This document shows, one piece after another, positions 1 through 10,316 of a DNA stretch of 64,000 nucleotides. Position 1 is the stretch's first letter. Each line of letters starts with the position of its first letter. The position numbers and the translations under genes are program-made. The DNA comes from Candidatus Gracilibacteria bacterium. GTDB lineage: Bacteria > Patescibacteriota > Gracilibacteria > BD1-5 > UBA6164. The notes under the pieces are model-generated. The model was not told where the DNA came from. It searched no databases and saw nothing but the letters and a program-made list of their open reading frames with translations. The stretch lies in NCBI GenBank assembly GCA_010119145.1, contig JAACSU010000007.1, positions 17,822-81,821 on the forward strand, written 5' to 3'.

Positions 1-183
1 CATTTCATCTTTGTCATAATTTTCACCATTTTGCCATAGCTCATAATTAATAAATATTCCATATATTATAAGTATCAAATAAAAACTTCAAAATATAAAT
101 TATCTTGCAATAATGTATATACTTAATATACTCAAATAACTTATATGATATATACGTAATATTAGCACTTAACTTAATTTGAG
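1..183. other. Left-edge intergenic region
   Basis: No gene can be supported here. On the reverse strand one frame reads as a short hydrophobic stretch followed by a polar segment running off the left edge, which could be the start of a divergent gene, but it has no ATG and is closed upstream by a TAA. The rest is very AT-rich sequence directly upstream of the ComM-like gene and probably carries its promoter. Confidence 0.3.
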
Positions 184-1722
184 ATGATATCATTTGTTCA
201 CGCAATAACTGTAAATGGTCTAGATTCTACTGTAGTAGATATTGAAGTAGATATTAATCAATGACTTCCTGCTTTCACGATAGTAGGTCTTCCTGATCAA
301 TGAGTTCAAGAGAGTAAAGAACGTCTGAGAAGTGCTTTGAAATCATCCTGAGCACGTATTCCACCCAGTCGTATTACAGTGAATCTCGCTCCAGCTAATA
401 TTAAAAAGTCATGACCGAGTTTTGATCTCGCAATTGCGATAGGTATTTTGCTTGATCAATGAAATATAGAAAATGATGAAATAGTAAAAGATAGTATTTT
501 TCTTTGAGAATTATCTCTCGATGGAAGACTCAGAATGATCTCGTGAGTTTTACCTGCTACCATTTGAGCAAAAGAAAAATGATTTAAAAGAATCTTTGTA
601 CCAGCTTCAAATACGAAAGAAGCATCTATCATTCCAGATATAGAAGTTATTTGAGTACATAATTTACAAGATCTTATCCAAATACTCAACAAAGAAGTTC
701 CATATATAGCTGAGAAAGTACTTGATTTAGCTAGTTTAGATTCAGATTCCTCAAGGTTTAATCATCATGATTTTTCTCAAGTCATAGGTCAACAATTTGC
801 AAAAAGAGCATTAGAAATTGCTGCAGCTTGAGGTCACAATATATTGATGGAATGACCTCCAGGATCTGGAAAAACTATGCTTGCTAAAAGCTTTTCATGA
901 ATACTTCCTAAACTCTCAATAGAGGAAGCAATAGAAATATCAAAAATTTATTCTGTTTCTTGACTTCTTACTGAGGATAACCCAATGATCTCACGCAGAC
1001 CGTTTAGAGGAATCCATCATACAGCAAGTAGCACTTCGATTATAGGGTGAGGGAGAAATGCTCGTCCTTGAGAAATCTCACTTGCTCATAAATGAGTATT
1101 ATTCTTAGATGAAATTCTTGAATTCCCTAAAACAGTACTCGAAGTATTACGTCAACCATTAGAAGATGGTGAAATAACAGTCACTCGGGTGAATGCTAGT
1201 TATAATTATCCTGCAAAATTTTCTCTCCTTTGAGCTATGAATCCTTGTCCCTGTGGATATATGACTGACCCTGACAAGGAGTGCATATGTTCTCCAAATC
1301 AAATATCGAATTATAGATCTCGATTATCTGGTCCACTGATTGATAGAATAGATATGTTTATTGAGGTTCCAAAAGTCCCAACTGATGATTTCAAGACTTC
1401 TAAAAGAACAAGTGCAGAAAATTCTGAAACTATAGCTGTTCGAGTTCAAGATGCACGTGATATACAAACTTTGAGATTTACTCAAACCCAGGCAAGTTCC
1501 AATGCTGAGATGAGTACTAAAGAAATTAAACTGTACTGTGTGTTAAACTCTGAGTCCGAAGGCGTACTTGCAGGAGCTATAAAAACTATGAATCTTTCTG
1601 CAAGGGCTTATTATAGGATACTCAAGCTATCAAGAACTATTGCAGATTTAGAAAAATCAGATACCATTTTACTCGCTCATATCTTAGAAGCACTGAGTTA
1701 TAGAAAAAAAGATGAAAATTAA
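184..1722 (+). CDS. comM: ComM/YifB-family Mg-chelatase-like AAA+ ATPase
   Basis: The 512-residue product is a full-length YifB/ComM protein, a hexameric AAA+ helicase that promotes branch migration during natural transformation. The N-terminal Lon-protease-like (ChlI) domain contains VGLPDQGVQESKERLRSAL near residue 40. Walker A GPPGSGKT lies near residues 222-229, Walker B VLFLDEI near 305, and the CPCG cysteine motif follows at about 353; the C-terminal Mg-chelatase domain closes the protein. Many family glycines, including the first of the Walker A GPPG, are TGA codons. The start is the only ATG before the conserved N-terminus. It overlaps yfiH by 11 bases, suggesting co-transcription. 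DNA uptake is inferred from the family only. Confidence 0.93.
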
Positions 1723-2467
1723 AAGTTCCCTATTAAATTCAAAATTACTAAGCAAGTATTCAAGCATTGGACACTTTATATCTTGTAAACCTTTTTTTCT
1801 TCGAAGTCCTCAATATGATTGAGAATTTAGAAATCAATCTGCAGAAAACCTGATAGCTCTTTCTCAGTATTATAAAATACAATGAGATAATATAGTTATT
1901 TTGAATCAAACACATTCAGATGCCATAATTCATATTACTCTGAATAATTTCGGTCAACAACATTACGCTGATGCTGCAATCACAAATTTGAGTAATATTT
2001 TACTTATCACACTTGCTTCAGATTGTATTCCAATACTCCTGTTTGATCCAATTGAGAAATCCATCTGAGTGGTACATGCAGGATGGAAAGGCCTCGAGAA
2101 CGGTATAATTAAGAAAACCATAACGAAAATGGAGCAAGTATTCTGAACAAATCCTGCTCTACTACAAATATATATTTGACCATGCATCTCTTGAATAAAT
2201 TATGAGGTATGACCTGAGTTTATTCAAAAATTCTCAGATATATATCCACATTCTCTATCTACTAATAAGTTGAGTTGAACATATAATTTAGACATAAGAC
2301 ACATTGCTCTCAAGCAACTTGTACAAATCAATATACAAGAAAAAAATGTAGAAGTTTCAAAGTATTGTACGTATCAAGACAAAGAAAATTTTAATAGTTA
2401 TAGGAGATATACTCAAACCTGAGACGAGTATAAATGAAACAATGCCTGCGGAATTATGATTAAATAA
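1712..2467 (+). CDS. yfiH: YfiH-family purine nucleoside phosphorylase (laccase-like domain)
   Basis: This 251-residue protein belongs to the YfiH/PgeF (DUF152) family of zinc enzymes that phosphorolyse or deaminate adenosine and inosine; homologues were once called polyphenol oxidases. Family landmarks are visible in order: QTHSD near residue 70, SDCIPI near 104, VHAGWKGL near 121-128, and IGPCISGINYEV near 155 with the conserved His and Cys metal ligands present. The end reads SYRRYTQTGDEYKGNNACG, matching the family C-terminus. The ATG overlaps the end of comM, so translation is probably coupled. Four of the conserved glycines are TGA. Confidence 0.88.
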
Positions 2468-2473
2468 TAAACT

Positions 2474-2836
2474 ATGAAAAAATATAAAATTTTCTACATC
2501 GATGATATGTCATTCGCAATTCCTCAACTTATTAAGGCAATACCTGAATATATTGATTATGAGTTAATCTATGTGCAAAGAATAGAGGATATAGTTCCAG
2601 ATGATTATTACCTTGTGTTTCTTGATTACTATCTTGATAAAGATAATAAGACAGCTCTTGATATTGTAGAAAAATTTCAGGGAAGTATAATTGTTTCTTT
2701 TTCAACATGTCCTGATAAAAATATATTTATGCTGCAACATGGAGCAATATACGGAGTTAATAAACTTAAAAAAACAAATATAAATCAGCCACTCACTTTA
2801 CTCTTGAAAAATATTTTTCCAGAAAGCCAATCATAG
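2474..2836 (+). CDS. Single-domain response-regulator-like (receiver) protein
   Basis: The 120-residue product looks like a stand-alone receiver domain. The acidic pair D10-D11 (YIDDM) follows strand 1, and D51 in VFLDYYLD is the likely phospho-acceptor. A Ser/Thr at the end of strand 4 (VSFST) and a Lys in VNKLKK fit the switch region. There is no output domain. No histidine kinase is visible in the window, so the partner is unknown. It sits seven bases after yfiH and is likely in the same transcript. It has no in-frame TGA, which is unusual here for a protein of this length and reflects its few glycines. Confidence 0.7.
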   Translation: MKKYKIFYIDDMSFAIPQLIKAIPEYIDYELIYVQRIEDIVPDDYYLVFLDYYLDKDNKTALDIVEKFQGSIIVSFSTCPDKNIFMLQHGAIYGVNKLKKTNINQPLTLLLKNIFPESQS

Positions 2837-2876
2837 ATATACTAAGGGAATATATTTTTAGAACTTACTATACGCA

Positions 2877-4166
2877 ATGCAACAACTGCCAAATACTCCA
2901 CCAAAATGAACAAGTGATTGGTTTCCAGAGGAATTTAAAGTGAGAAAACACATTTTTGATACATGGAGACAAGTTTGTCTCAGTTACTGATTTGAAGAAT
3001 ATTTAGGACCAATGGTAGAGTCTATAGATATTTGGAAGGCAAAATCTGGGGAAGATGTTGGTTGATCTGAGCTTACTGAAATCACAGATAGAAATGGGGA
3101 ACTCTCATGACTTGCAATACGACCAGAAATGACTCCTACAGTAACACGTATGGTAAGTCGAAAATGGAAAGAAATAGAAAAACCTGTGAAATGGTTTTCT
3201 ATAGCGAACTTTTACAGAAATGAAAAACCACAAAAAGGAAGAAATCGAGAATTTTGGCAACTTAACGCTGATATTTTTGGAGAAGAAAGTCTCCGTGCAG
3301 ATATAGAAGCACTCACACTTTCACTCGAACTACTTCGAGCATTTAATCCACCAGTCTGAAGTTACAAACTTAAAATTAATCATAGACAACTTATATCAGG
3401 ATTTTTATCCGAGGTTTTATGAGTAGCAGATATTGAACAGCAAAAATCTATTACAAGACTCTTAGATAAATATGAGAAACTTAAACGAGATGATTTTAAA
3501 AAACTGCTCCTTGAAATTAACGAGAGCATTGATATGCAATCTGTTGAAGACTTCATGGAAGCTAAAAATATCACTGATCTACAAAAATCGTTTAAAGAAC
3601 TATCTTGAAGTGAAAGTTTTGTAGCGTTCAAAGAAATAATAGAAACCCTATGAAATCTTGGCTATGCAGAAGAAATAGAATTTTCAGGTTCACTCATTCG
3701 TGGTTTTGATTATTACGATGGTATGATTTTTGAAATGTTTGATACAAACACGGATAATCCTCGAGCACTTTTTGGTGGAGGAAGATATAATGGTCTTGCT
3801 GATATATTTTGAGTAAAATGAGGCATTTCTGCTGTATGATTTGCACCAGGTGATGAAACTATGAAGTTATTTTTAGAGTGACATGATCTTCTCTCAGATA
3901 TACAAAATGAACATTCAAAAAAGTATTACTTTCCACTCTTAGAAGAAGAATTATTTGAAAATATGCAAATTCTTGCAAATACCCTCAGAAAACAAGGAAA
4001 AAATGTTTTGTTGTGACTAAGTCCCAAAAAACTTTGAAAAGCGATTCAAGCTGCTTCTAAATCAAATTATTCTCACATAGTTATTTTTTGAGTAGAAGAA
4101 AAAACTGCTTGAATTATGAAAATAAAAAATCTAAAGACAGGGGAGGAGGAAACTTATAAAATATAA
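2877..4166 (+). CDS. hisS: Histidyl-tRNA synthetase
   Basis: The 429-residue class II synthetase charges tRNA-His. The N-terminus has the typical GTSDWFPEEFKVRKHI lead-in. Motif 2 is seen as YRNEKPQKGRNREFWQLNAD near residue 123; the HisA-type motif GSLIRGFDYYDG and motif 3 GGGRYNGL near residue 300 follow. A C-terminal anticodon-binding domain of roughly 100 residues completes it. The length fits the bacterial family. Several glycines that contact substrate are TGA. The chosen ATG gives the standard N-terminus. It is followed two bases later by a phosphoesterase gene. Confidence 0.95.
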
Positions 4167-4168
4167 AT

Positions 4169-4729
4169 ATGAAAATAGCTGTTATTTCAGACATTCACGA
4201 AAATACTCATAATCTTATTCAAGCTATAAAAATAATTGAAGAAGAAAAATGTGATGTAATAATTTGCCTTTGAGATGTAGGAAGGAGTATTTTGTTTGAA
4301 GCTATTTTTAGCCTTCAATTACCAGTATATTTTACATTTTGAAATCATGATGGAAATGTGATCAAGAATATGAAAATGTTACTCAGGCATACAGCTTGAG
4401 GTCATGTGAGAACAAATGGAATGTACCAAAAGATTGAACTTGATGGCAGAAATATTTTCTTAACTCATTATTATGAACTTGCTGAAATAGTAGCTAAATC
4501 TGGTGAATTTGACGTGTGTTTTTGAGGTCATAATCATATAGCCTCAGAAGTAAAATTCTGAACAACTCTTTGTGTGAATCCATGAGAAATCACAGGTACA
4601 CATTTTGATAAGCCAACGTTTTATATCTATGATACCAAAAATGATTCTGGAGAGTTTAAGGGTATTAAAAATCACCTATCATTAAATACTCCAGAAACAT
4701 TAGAATTCTGCAAAAATATACAAAAATAA
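4169..4729 (+). CDS. YfcE/MJ0936-type metallophosphoesterase
   Basis: This 186-residue protein is a calcineurin-like phosphoesterase of the YfcE/MJ0936 group, which hydrolyses small phosphodiesters with two bound metals. All metal motifs are present: D-x-H in ISDIHEN (residues 8-10), GDVG near residue 35, GNHDG near 61, H near 93 (LTHYYE), and GHNH near 113. The natural substrate of this group is usually unknown. The start ATG lies two bases after the hisS stop and eight bases before lysA, so it belongs to the same forward operon. Confidence 0.88.
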
Positions 4730-4737
4730 CATTTACT

Positions 4738-5988
4738 ATGCCAACTCCACGATTTATTACTCCAGAAATAACTTCTGAGATAAATAACAATTTTATTACC
4801 CCAGTGTATGTTTATAGCGAAAAAGAACTACGGGAAAGAGCGAGAGAATTTATGACTTTTCCAAGTGCTTTTTGACATAAAGTTCGCTACGCCATGAAAG
4901 CAAATCCTAATAAAACTATACTTAAAATATTTGAAAGTGAGGGGCTCTATATAGATGCAAGTAGTGACTTTGAAGCACTTCGAGCTTTAGCTGCCTGAAT
5001 AGATGCTCATAAAATTCAAATCTCAAGTCAAGAATTATGAAACAATATTGTTTCACTTATAGGGGGCTGAGTTTTTTTTGTGGCTACAAGTTTACATCAA
5101 TTAGAATATTTCTGAAAAAACTTTCCACAACAAAGTTGTGGTATTCGAGTAAACCCGTGAGTGAGTTCTGGATGATTTGCAAAAATATCTACTGGATGAC
5201 CAAGCTCCAGTTTTTGAATCTGGCATGAATATATTGATGAAATCAAGACTATTGCGAGCAAATATAATATAACTATTTGTAAACTCCATTTTCATATTTG
5301 AAGTGAAAATACTCCAAGTAGTTGGGTTGATTCTGCTGAACTTGGCTTTGATATTATAAGAGAGATTCAATCGGTCACAACTTTTGATATGTGAGGTGGT
5401 CATAAGATGGCAATTATGCCTCATGAAAAATCAGCAGACTTACAAGCTATTTGAAAAGCTGTACAAAAAAAATTTGAAGATTTTTATACAGAATCTGGGA
5501 GGAAAATAGAGCTTGAAATGGAACCTGGGAAGTACCTAACTATTAATAGTTGTAGTATGGTGACTAAAATTCAGGATATTGTAAATACTGGTACATCGGG
5601 GTATAAGTTTTTAAAAATAAACTCTGGTATGAATGATATGCCGAGAGTAGCAATGTATTGAGTTCAAGAACCATTATTCATCATTAATGATACTTCTGAG
5701 TACGAAGAATATGTCGTAGTAGGTCATTGTTGTGAAAGTTCAGATATACTCACTCCAAAGCTCTACGATGCTGAGATACTTGAACCGAGAAAACTTAAAA
5801 AAGCTTTCATTTGAGATACCTTAGTAATTGATTGAGTGTGAGCCTATAATTCAGGTATGGCAATCAAGAACTACAACTCATTTCCCGAATCTGGAGAATT
5901 ATTGCTGAGAGAAAATTGAGAGATAGTAGAAATACGAAAAAGAGAACAAGTTGAGGAAATTTGGAGAAATGAGATTGATGTTTTTTAA
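4738..5988 (+). CDS. lysA: Diaminopimelate decarboxylase-like PLP enzyme
   Basis: The 416-residue fold-III PLP enzyme matches LysA, which converts meso-diaminopimelate to L-lysine. The PLP lysine is in [10 protein letters not shown] (near residue 55), the substrate/PLP loop is HIGSENTP (near 190), DMGGGHK (near 223) binds the phosphate, EPGK (near 263) stands in for the usual EPGR, and CESSDIL plus GAYNSGMA at the C-terminus supply the second active-site half. No other lysine-pathway gene is in the window, so it may serve amino acid interconversion for the wall rather than a full pathway. A related decarboxylase activity (for example carboxynorspermidine) is less likely because the CESSD motif is present. 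Confidence 0.85.
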
Positions 5989-5997
5989 AGTAATTGT

Positions 5998-6471
5998 ATG
6001 AAGCAGATAATTTTTGATATCCTGAATCAACTAAACATAGCTTATATGAATTATGAACATGAAGCAGTCTTTTCATGTGATGATGCGAAATGAGTTGATA
6101 TTCCTGGAGTAAGAGTGAAGAGTCTTCTCTTGCGAAACAAAAAATGAAATAACTATTATATGGTAGTGATTCCAGATTATAAACAGCTTGATACAAATAT
6201 TGTTAGAGCTATTTTTGAAGATTCTAAAATGAGCTTTGCAAGTCCCGAGAGAATGCTTGAAAAAATATGATTAAAACCGGGAAGTGTGAGTCCTTTTGCA
6301 TTAATACATAATACTGATAAAGACATTAAACTTGTCATTGACGCTGATCTCAGAGAGAAACAGGTTTGATTCCATCCACTTCAAAATGACAATACGCTTG
6401 TTTTGAATATGATGGAACTTGAATCATTTCTTAAATACATTGGAATTTTCTACATCTATCACGCTCTATAA
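5998..6471 (+). CDS. YbaK/ProX-type aminoacyl-tRNA deacylase
   Basis: This 157-residue single-domain protein resembles the YbaK/ProXp group that removes mischarged amino acids from tRNA in trans. The start NQLNIAYMNYEHEAVFSCDDA corresponds to the family's opening helix, SLLLRNKKGNNYYMVVIPDYK carries the core strand with the conserved Lys (near residue 46), and LKPGSVSPFALIHN (near 93) is the diagnostic G-x-V-(S/T)-P-F loop. It is the ProX-like subclass by this loop. A separate proS with its own editing insertion lies at 18175, so editing may be duplicated. The ATG is nine bases after lysA. Confidence 0.83.
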
Positions 6472-6473
6472 AT

Positions 6474-7769
6474 ATGAAACAATTTTGATTACAGTTTATC
6501 TATAGCTTTCTGGTATTATGTGCTCGACATTATATTAAAAGAACAGAGATAAAAGTAATAGGTATTACAGGAAGTGTTTGAAAAACAAGTTGTCGAATGC
6601 TTGTGAGTCAAGTTCTCCAACAAATACCAAGCTCATATAAGTTTTATACTTCCCCTAAGAATTATAATTCTGAACTCTGACTTGTTTTTTCAGTTTTTAG
6701 AATTGAAGAGTATTCTCCAAGTATTAAAAATTTATTATGAGTAAGCCTTAAAATTCTCACAATTGCATTTTTTGAAGCTAAAAAATATGATATTTTAGTT
6801 GCTGAATATGGAATAGATTCTCCAAATGATATGGAGCAACTTCTGAAAATTGCAGTTCCTGATATAGCAATACTTACTAAACTAGATAGTGTTCATAGTG
6901 CAAATTATCCTGGATGAATAGAACAGTATTGGGAGGAAAAGTGGCTTCTACTTCTCTCTGCTAAAAATAAGATATTTGTAAATCTACAAGATGAATATTC
7001 ACAAGATAAAGTACATCTTCTTGAGGAATATTCTGAATTATTCTGAAATATTGATGAACTAAATTTGAAACTTCAAAAACTCTCTGAGTCAGAAATAGTG
7101 AGGAGTTTTACCTACAGAGATAAAAACTTTTCTATTAATCTTATAGGAGAAGAGAATGTGCACTATACGAAACTAGCTATTGATATTGCAGAGTTTCTAT
7201 GAATCTATCTTGATAGAAATCAGTATAATTTTAATTTTAAACTTCAAGAAGGAAGATTCACTATTTTTAATAAATGACAAAATGTATTTATAGATTCAAC
7301 TTACAATGCGGCACCAGAAAGTACAAAATTAGCGATTGAAAATACTCAAGTATTGAGAGATGAATTATACGAAAATCATAAAATTATCTTTGTATTATGA
7401 GATATGAGAGAGCTATGAACAGTAAGCGAATCAGCTCATAAGAGCCTTGCGAAGAAAATATTAAGCGCATCTGCAATTTTCACTGTGTGACCACAAATGT
7501 ATGAATATTTAAAACCTGAACTTGAAATCCAAAAGTATCAATGATATCTCAAGTCAGGACTCTCATCGAGAGAAACATGAAAAAATGTAAAAAAATACCT
7601 TAAAGATAATCACGAGACTCAATATATAATCCTATTCAAAGGATCGCAAAATACTATATTTACAGAAGAAGCACTGTGATGTTTATTAACTCAAGCTGAA
7701 CAAAAAAGACTTCCAAGACAATCTGAGTCCTGGAAATCTAAAAAGGATAAATTTTTTATGAGTGTTTAG
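6474..7769 (+). CDS. murF: UDP-MurNAc-tripeptide:D-Ala-D-Ala ligase-like (MurF)
   Basis: The 431-residue Mur ligase resembles MurF, which adds D-Ala-D-Ala to the peptidoglycan precursor in the cytoplasm. The ATP-binding loop GITGSVGKTS is near residues 30-39 and begins almost at the N-terminus, so the usual first (UDP-binding) domain is reduced to a short hydrophobic segment. The central domain includes AEYGID and TKLDSVHSANYPG, and the C-terminal domain contains DSTYNAAPES, equivalent to the MurF SYNANPDS signature, and VLGDMRELG. The reduced N-terminal domain is unusual. Its 3' end overlaps the convergent EEP hydrolase by 14 bases. Confidence 0.85.
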
Positions 7770-8709
7770 TAGGTATCACTCAAATTTCAAAGTATATTGG
7801 TAAGTGATCAGATCCAATGTTTTCGAGTGTTTCTAGCTTAGAGACTTCTACTCACTTACTGTGAAATAATAGATCAATAGGAAAAGCAAATGAACCAAAT
7901 TTTGCTGGACAACTAGGGTAAAGTCATCTTCATCGTCTCCCATCTTTGAGTTGAGAGAGTGCCTGAAATTTCTTAATTCACTCAGACCAAGCAACACTAT
8001 TAAAATCTCAAGTCACAATGACATCATTAGAGATTTTTGATATTTTTTTTCAAAGAATTGCGAGTTCAGTGTCTTTAGGTTTGGAAGTATCAGCCTCAGT
8101 AGGACTTGGAGGAGGTGGATGTACTCAAAAAAAGTGTAATACTCTATCTTTTTGCATCTCAATTTTTAGATGCATGGTCGGTCTTTCGTCACTTTTAAGA
8201 AAGAGAACTTCACTGAGTAGAAGTTCTCTTTTGCTATATACATGCATTCCATACATATTTTCCAGAGCCACTTTTTTAGTATACGGGTATATAGATTCTA
8301 TTTCTGAAATATTCTCTTCCCAAATTTTATTTGTTTCCATAGTAAAAACTATATCGGAGTCTGTTTTTTTAATGAGATCTACAAGAGCAGAATATTTATT
8401 ATTATTTTGGTGTACATTTATGGATAATACCGAGAGTGTATCAGAACTAGTTGAAAAATCTTTTTTTGTAAGCGAAAAATTTATAAAAGGATATATAAAA
8501 TAGAATTGAACCAAAAAACTTATAAATAATAGTGCTTGAAGAACTATAAAGAAAAATCAAGGCTCTCAAAAAAATGAAAGCATAAAAAGTGCGAGATTCA
8601 CTACGAGTAAATGAGATCTGACATAATCAAAGTCTCGAAAAAACCAGTGTTTACTAGGAAAAAATGGAAGAAAGGTACCAATAATAGAAACAATGGAAAT
8701 TATGATTAT
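7756..8709 (-). CDS. Membrane-anchored endonuclease/exonuclease/phosphatase family protein
   Basis: About 317 residues. The N-terminal ~75 residues form two to three hydrophobic helices, and the rest is an EEP (DNase I-like) domain: SINVHQNNNKYSALVDLI, DSDIVFTMETNKIWEEN, GVHPPPPSP, VTGDFNSVAWSE and the terminal GSDHLPIYFE supply the expected Asn, Glu, His, Asp-Asn and Asp-His catalytic set. This architecture resembles YafD-like bacterial proteins of unknown substrate. No ATG is available at the N-terminus: the open frame starts at an ATA that overlaps the TAA of the upstream small gene, so the start is either a rare codon or further inside (GTG or ATG near residue 40). The stated end is the maximal frame. 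Confidence 0.78.
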
Positions 8710-8900
8710 CTATATATTTTATACTTTCCAAACTTTACGACTTGTTCTTCGTTTTTTTTCTGAGAGCTAAACTTAGCTCAAGTAAGCAATAAACTTACTC
8801 ATATGAGTATAAAGAAAGCTCCTATTAAATATGCTATCATTTGAGGAAAAACTACATTAAGTATTCCAAAGAGTATAAAAATTATTCAGATATTCTTCAT
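8706..8900 (-). CDS. Small two-helix membrane protein
   Basis: A 64-residue open frame with ATG start and three in-frame TGA glycines. Two hydrophobic segments (about residues 4-17 and 20-42) are separated by a very short turn, and the tail is polar and Lys/Glu rich. It lies between murA and the EEP hydrolase on the same strand, starting three bases after the murA stop and overlapping the next frame by a few bases, so it is probably co-transcribed. I do not recognise the family. Confidence 0.55.
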
Positions 8901-8902
8901 AT

Positions 8903-10168
8903 TTATGTATTAGTAGTAAGTTCTTCTATGTTGGCTCAAAGTTGTTTCAATTTTCATATAAAATCATCATATCCTCTATTAATCCAATAGATGTTATCAA
9001 TTTTAGTTTCTCAGCTAGATATAAGTCCTGCTAAAACCATTGCAGCTCATGATCTCAAATCCCAACTATTGACGGTATTTCATACTAATGCAGTAGGTCA
9101 GGTTATTTTTGCTTCATGGAGATTTATGATTCTTGGACTTGCTCAAAGTCTTTCATATTCTACAAGCCAATTAAGTCTGCCTTCATACAGAATTTCATGA
9201 ATCCGTGAAGTTCATTCACATTGTGTCATCAGTACACTAAAAAGTGGCATAAGGTCAGTAGGAAATCATGGAAATATATTCGTTTGAATATTCACAGCTT
9301 TGAGTTTATGAGCTCTATAGACTCTCAAAGTGTCATTTCACATATCTTGTGTTTTTACACCTGTTTCATGTATTTTATAAAGAAAAGATGCTAAGTCAGA
9401 AATTCTTGCTCTATGAATATCTATATATTTTTCACTTGCTAATGCTCAAAGAATTATAAAAGTTCCAGATTGTAAATAATCTGGGATAATTTCCTGAGAT
9501 ATTTCTGATGCAAGTGTAGTACCTCAGTGTATAATTATCGTATGATCGTAGCGAATATCTATTACAACTCCTGCTTGACGAAGCATATCAACTAAATTGA
9601 AGATATGTGGCTCAAAAGCTGCTAACTCAATCGTTGTAATTCATTTTCGACCTACTCATCACATAATAAGATTTGCTGTAGCTGTGACTGCAAAATATGC
9701 GGTAATTGTAACATCTGTATCAAATCATGGTCCTTCAAAATGAAGCATATCATCACGCTCGAAAAATGTATATCACATATCTTTGTAGCCATTAATATGC
9801 TCATCAATAGGTCTTTTTCAGATTTTATCTCATGAAGGAAAGGGAATACTTGCGTTTCAAAATCTATGGAGCAATCACGCTATAAAATAAATTCATGCTC
9901 TGGTTCTAGCTATTTTACTTGTATCCATTCCAGAGACATCAAGATTCGCTGTATCTAAAAATAGTTCGTGATTTTTAAATGATACTTCAGCTCATAAGCT
10001 CTCATAGAAGTGTATAAAATCGTGAATATCGAGAATATCTGGAACATTTGTGAGATGAATTTTTCATTTTATAAGCAATGCTGCAGCCAGAAGTGGTAGG
10101 GCAGCATTTTTACTTCCCCCAATGCTGACAGATCATTGTAATTGTCTGGATTCTTGGACCTTAAACAT
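8903..10168 (-). CDS. murA: UDP-GlcNAc 1-carboxyvinyltransferase with Asp active site
   Basis: The 421-residue EPSP-synthase-fold enzyme catalyses the first committed step of peptidoglycan synthesis, transfer of enolpyruvate to UDP-GlcNAc. The N-terminus has the canonical GGSKNAALPLLAAALL with the catalytic Lys, and RTRAGIYFIAGLL follows. The active-site loop reads PSGDKIGKRPIDEH: residue 114, the position of E. coli Cys115, is Asp (codon at 9827-9829). Asp at this site is known from Mycobacterium and Chlamydia MurA and confers fosfomycin insensitivity. The C-terminal GAAMVLAGLISSGET and YDDFIGKLKQLGA match the family. Many loop glycines are TGA. Confidence 0.93.
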
Positions 10169-10316
10169 GATTAATATTGGATTAAAATTATTTAAAAATT
10201 ATAGCGAGAATCTATAAATATCAAAACAAAAGCCGTCTTTTTGCTTTTTCTTTGACAAAGAACCTTAGGAGGCTATTATTTTTGATATTTATTTTCATTA
10301 TTATCTCGATCACTCC

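Noticed and set aside
1..100. Reverse-strand gene running off the left edge
   Set aside because: A membrane-like stretch is visible but there is no start codon and too little sequence to judge.
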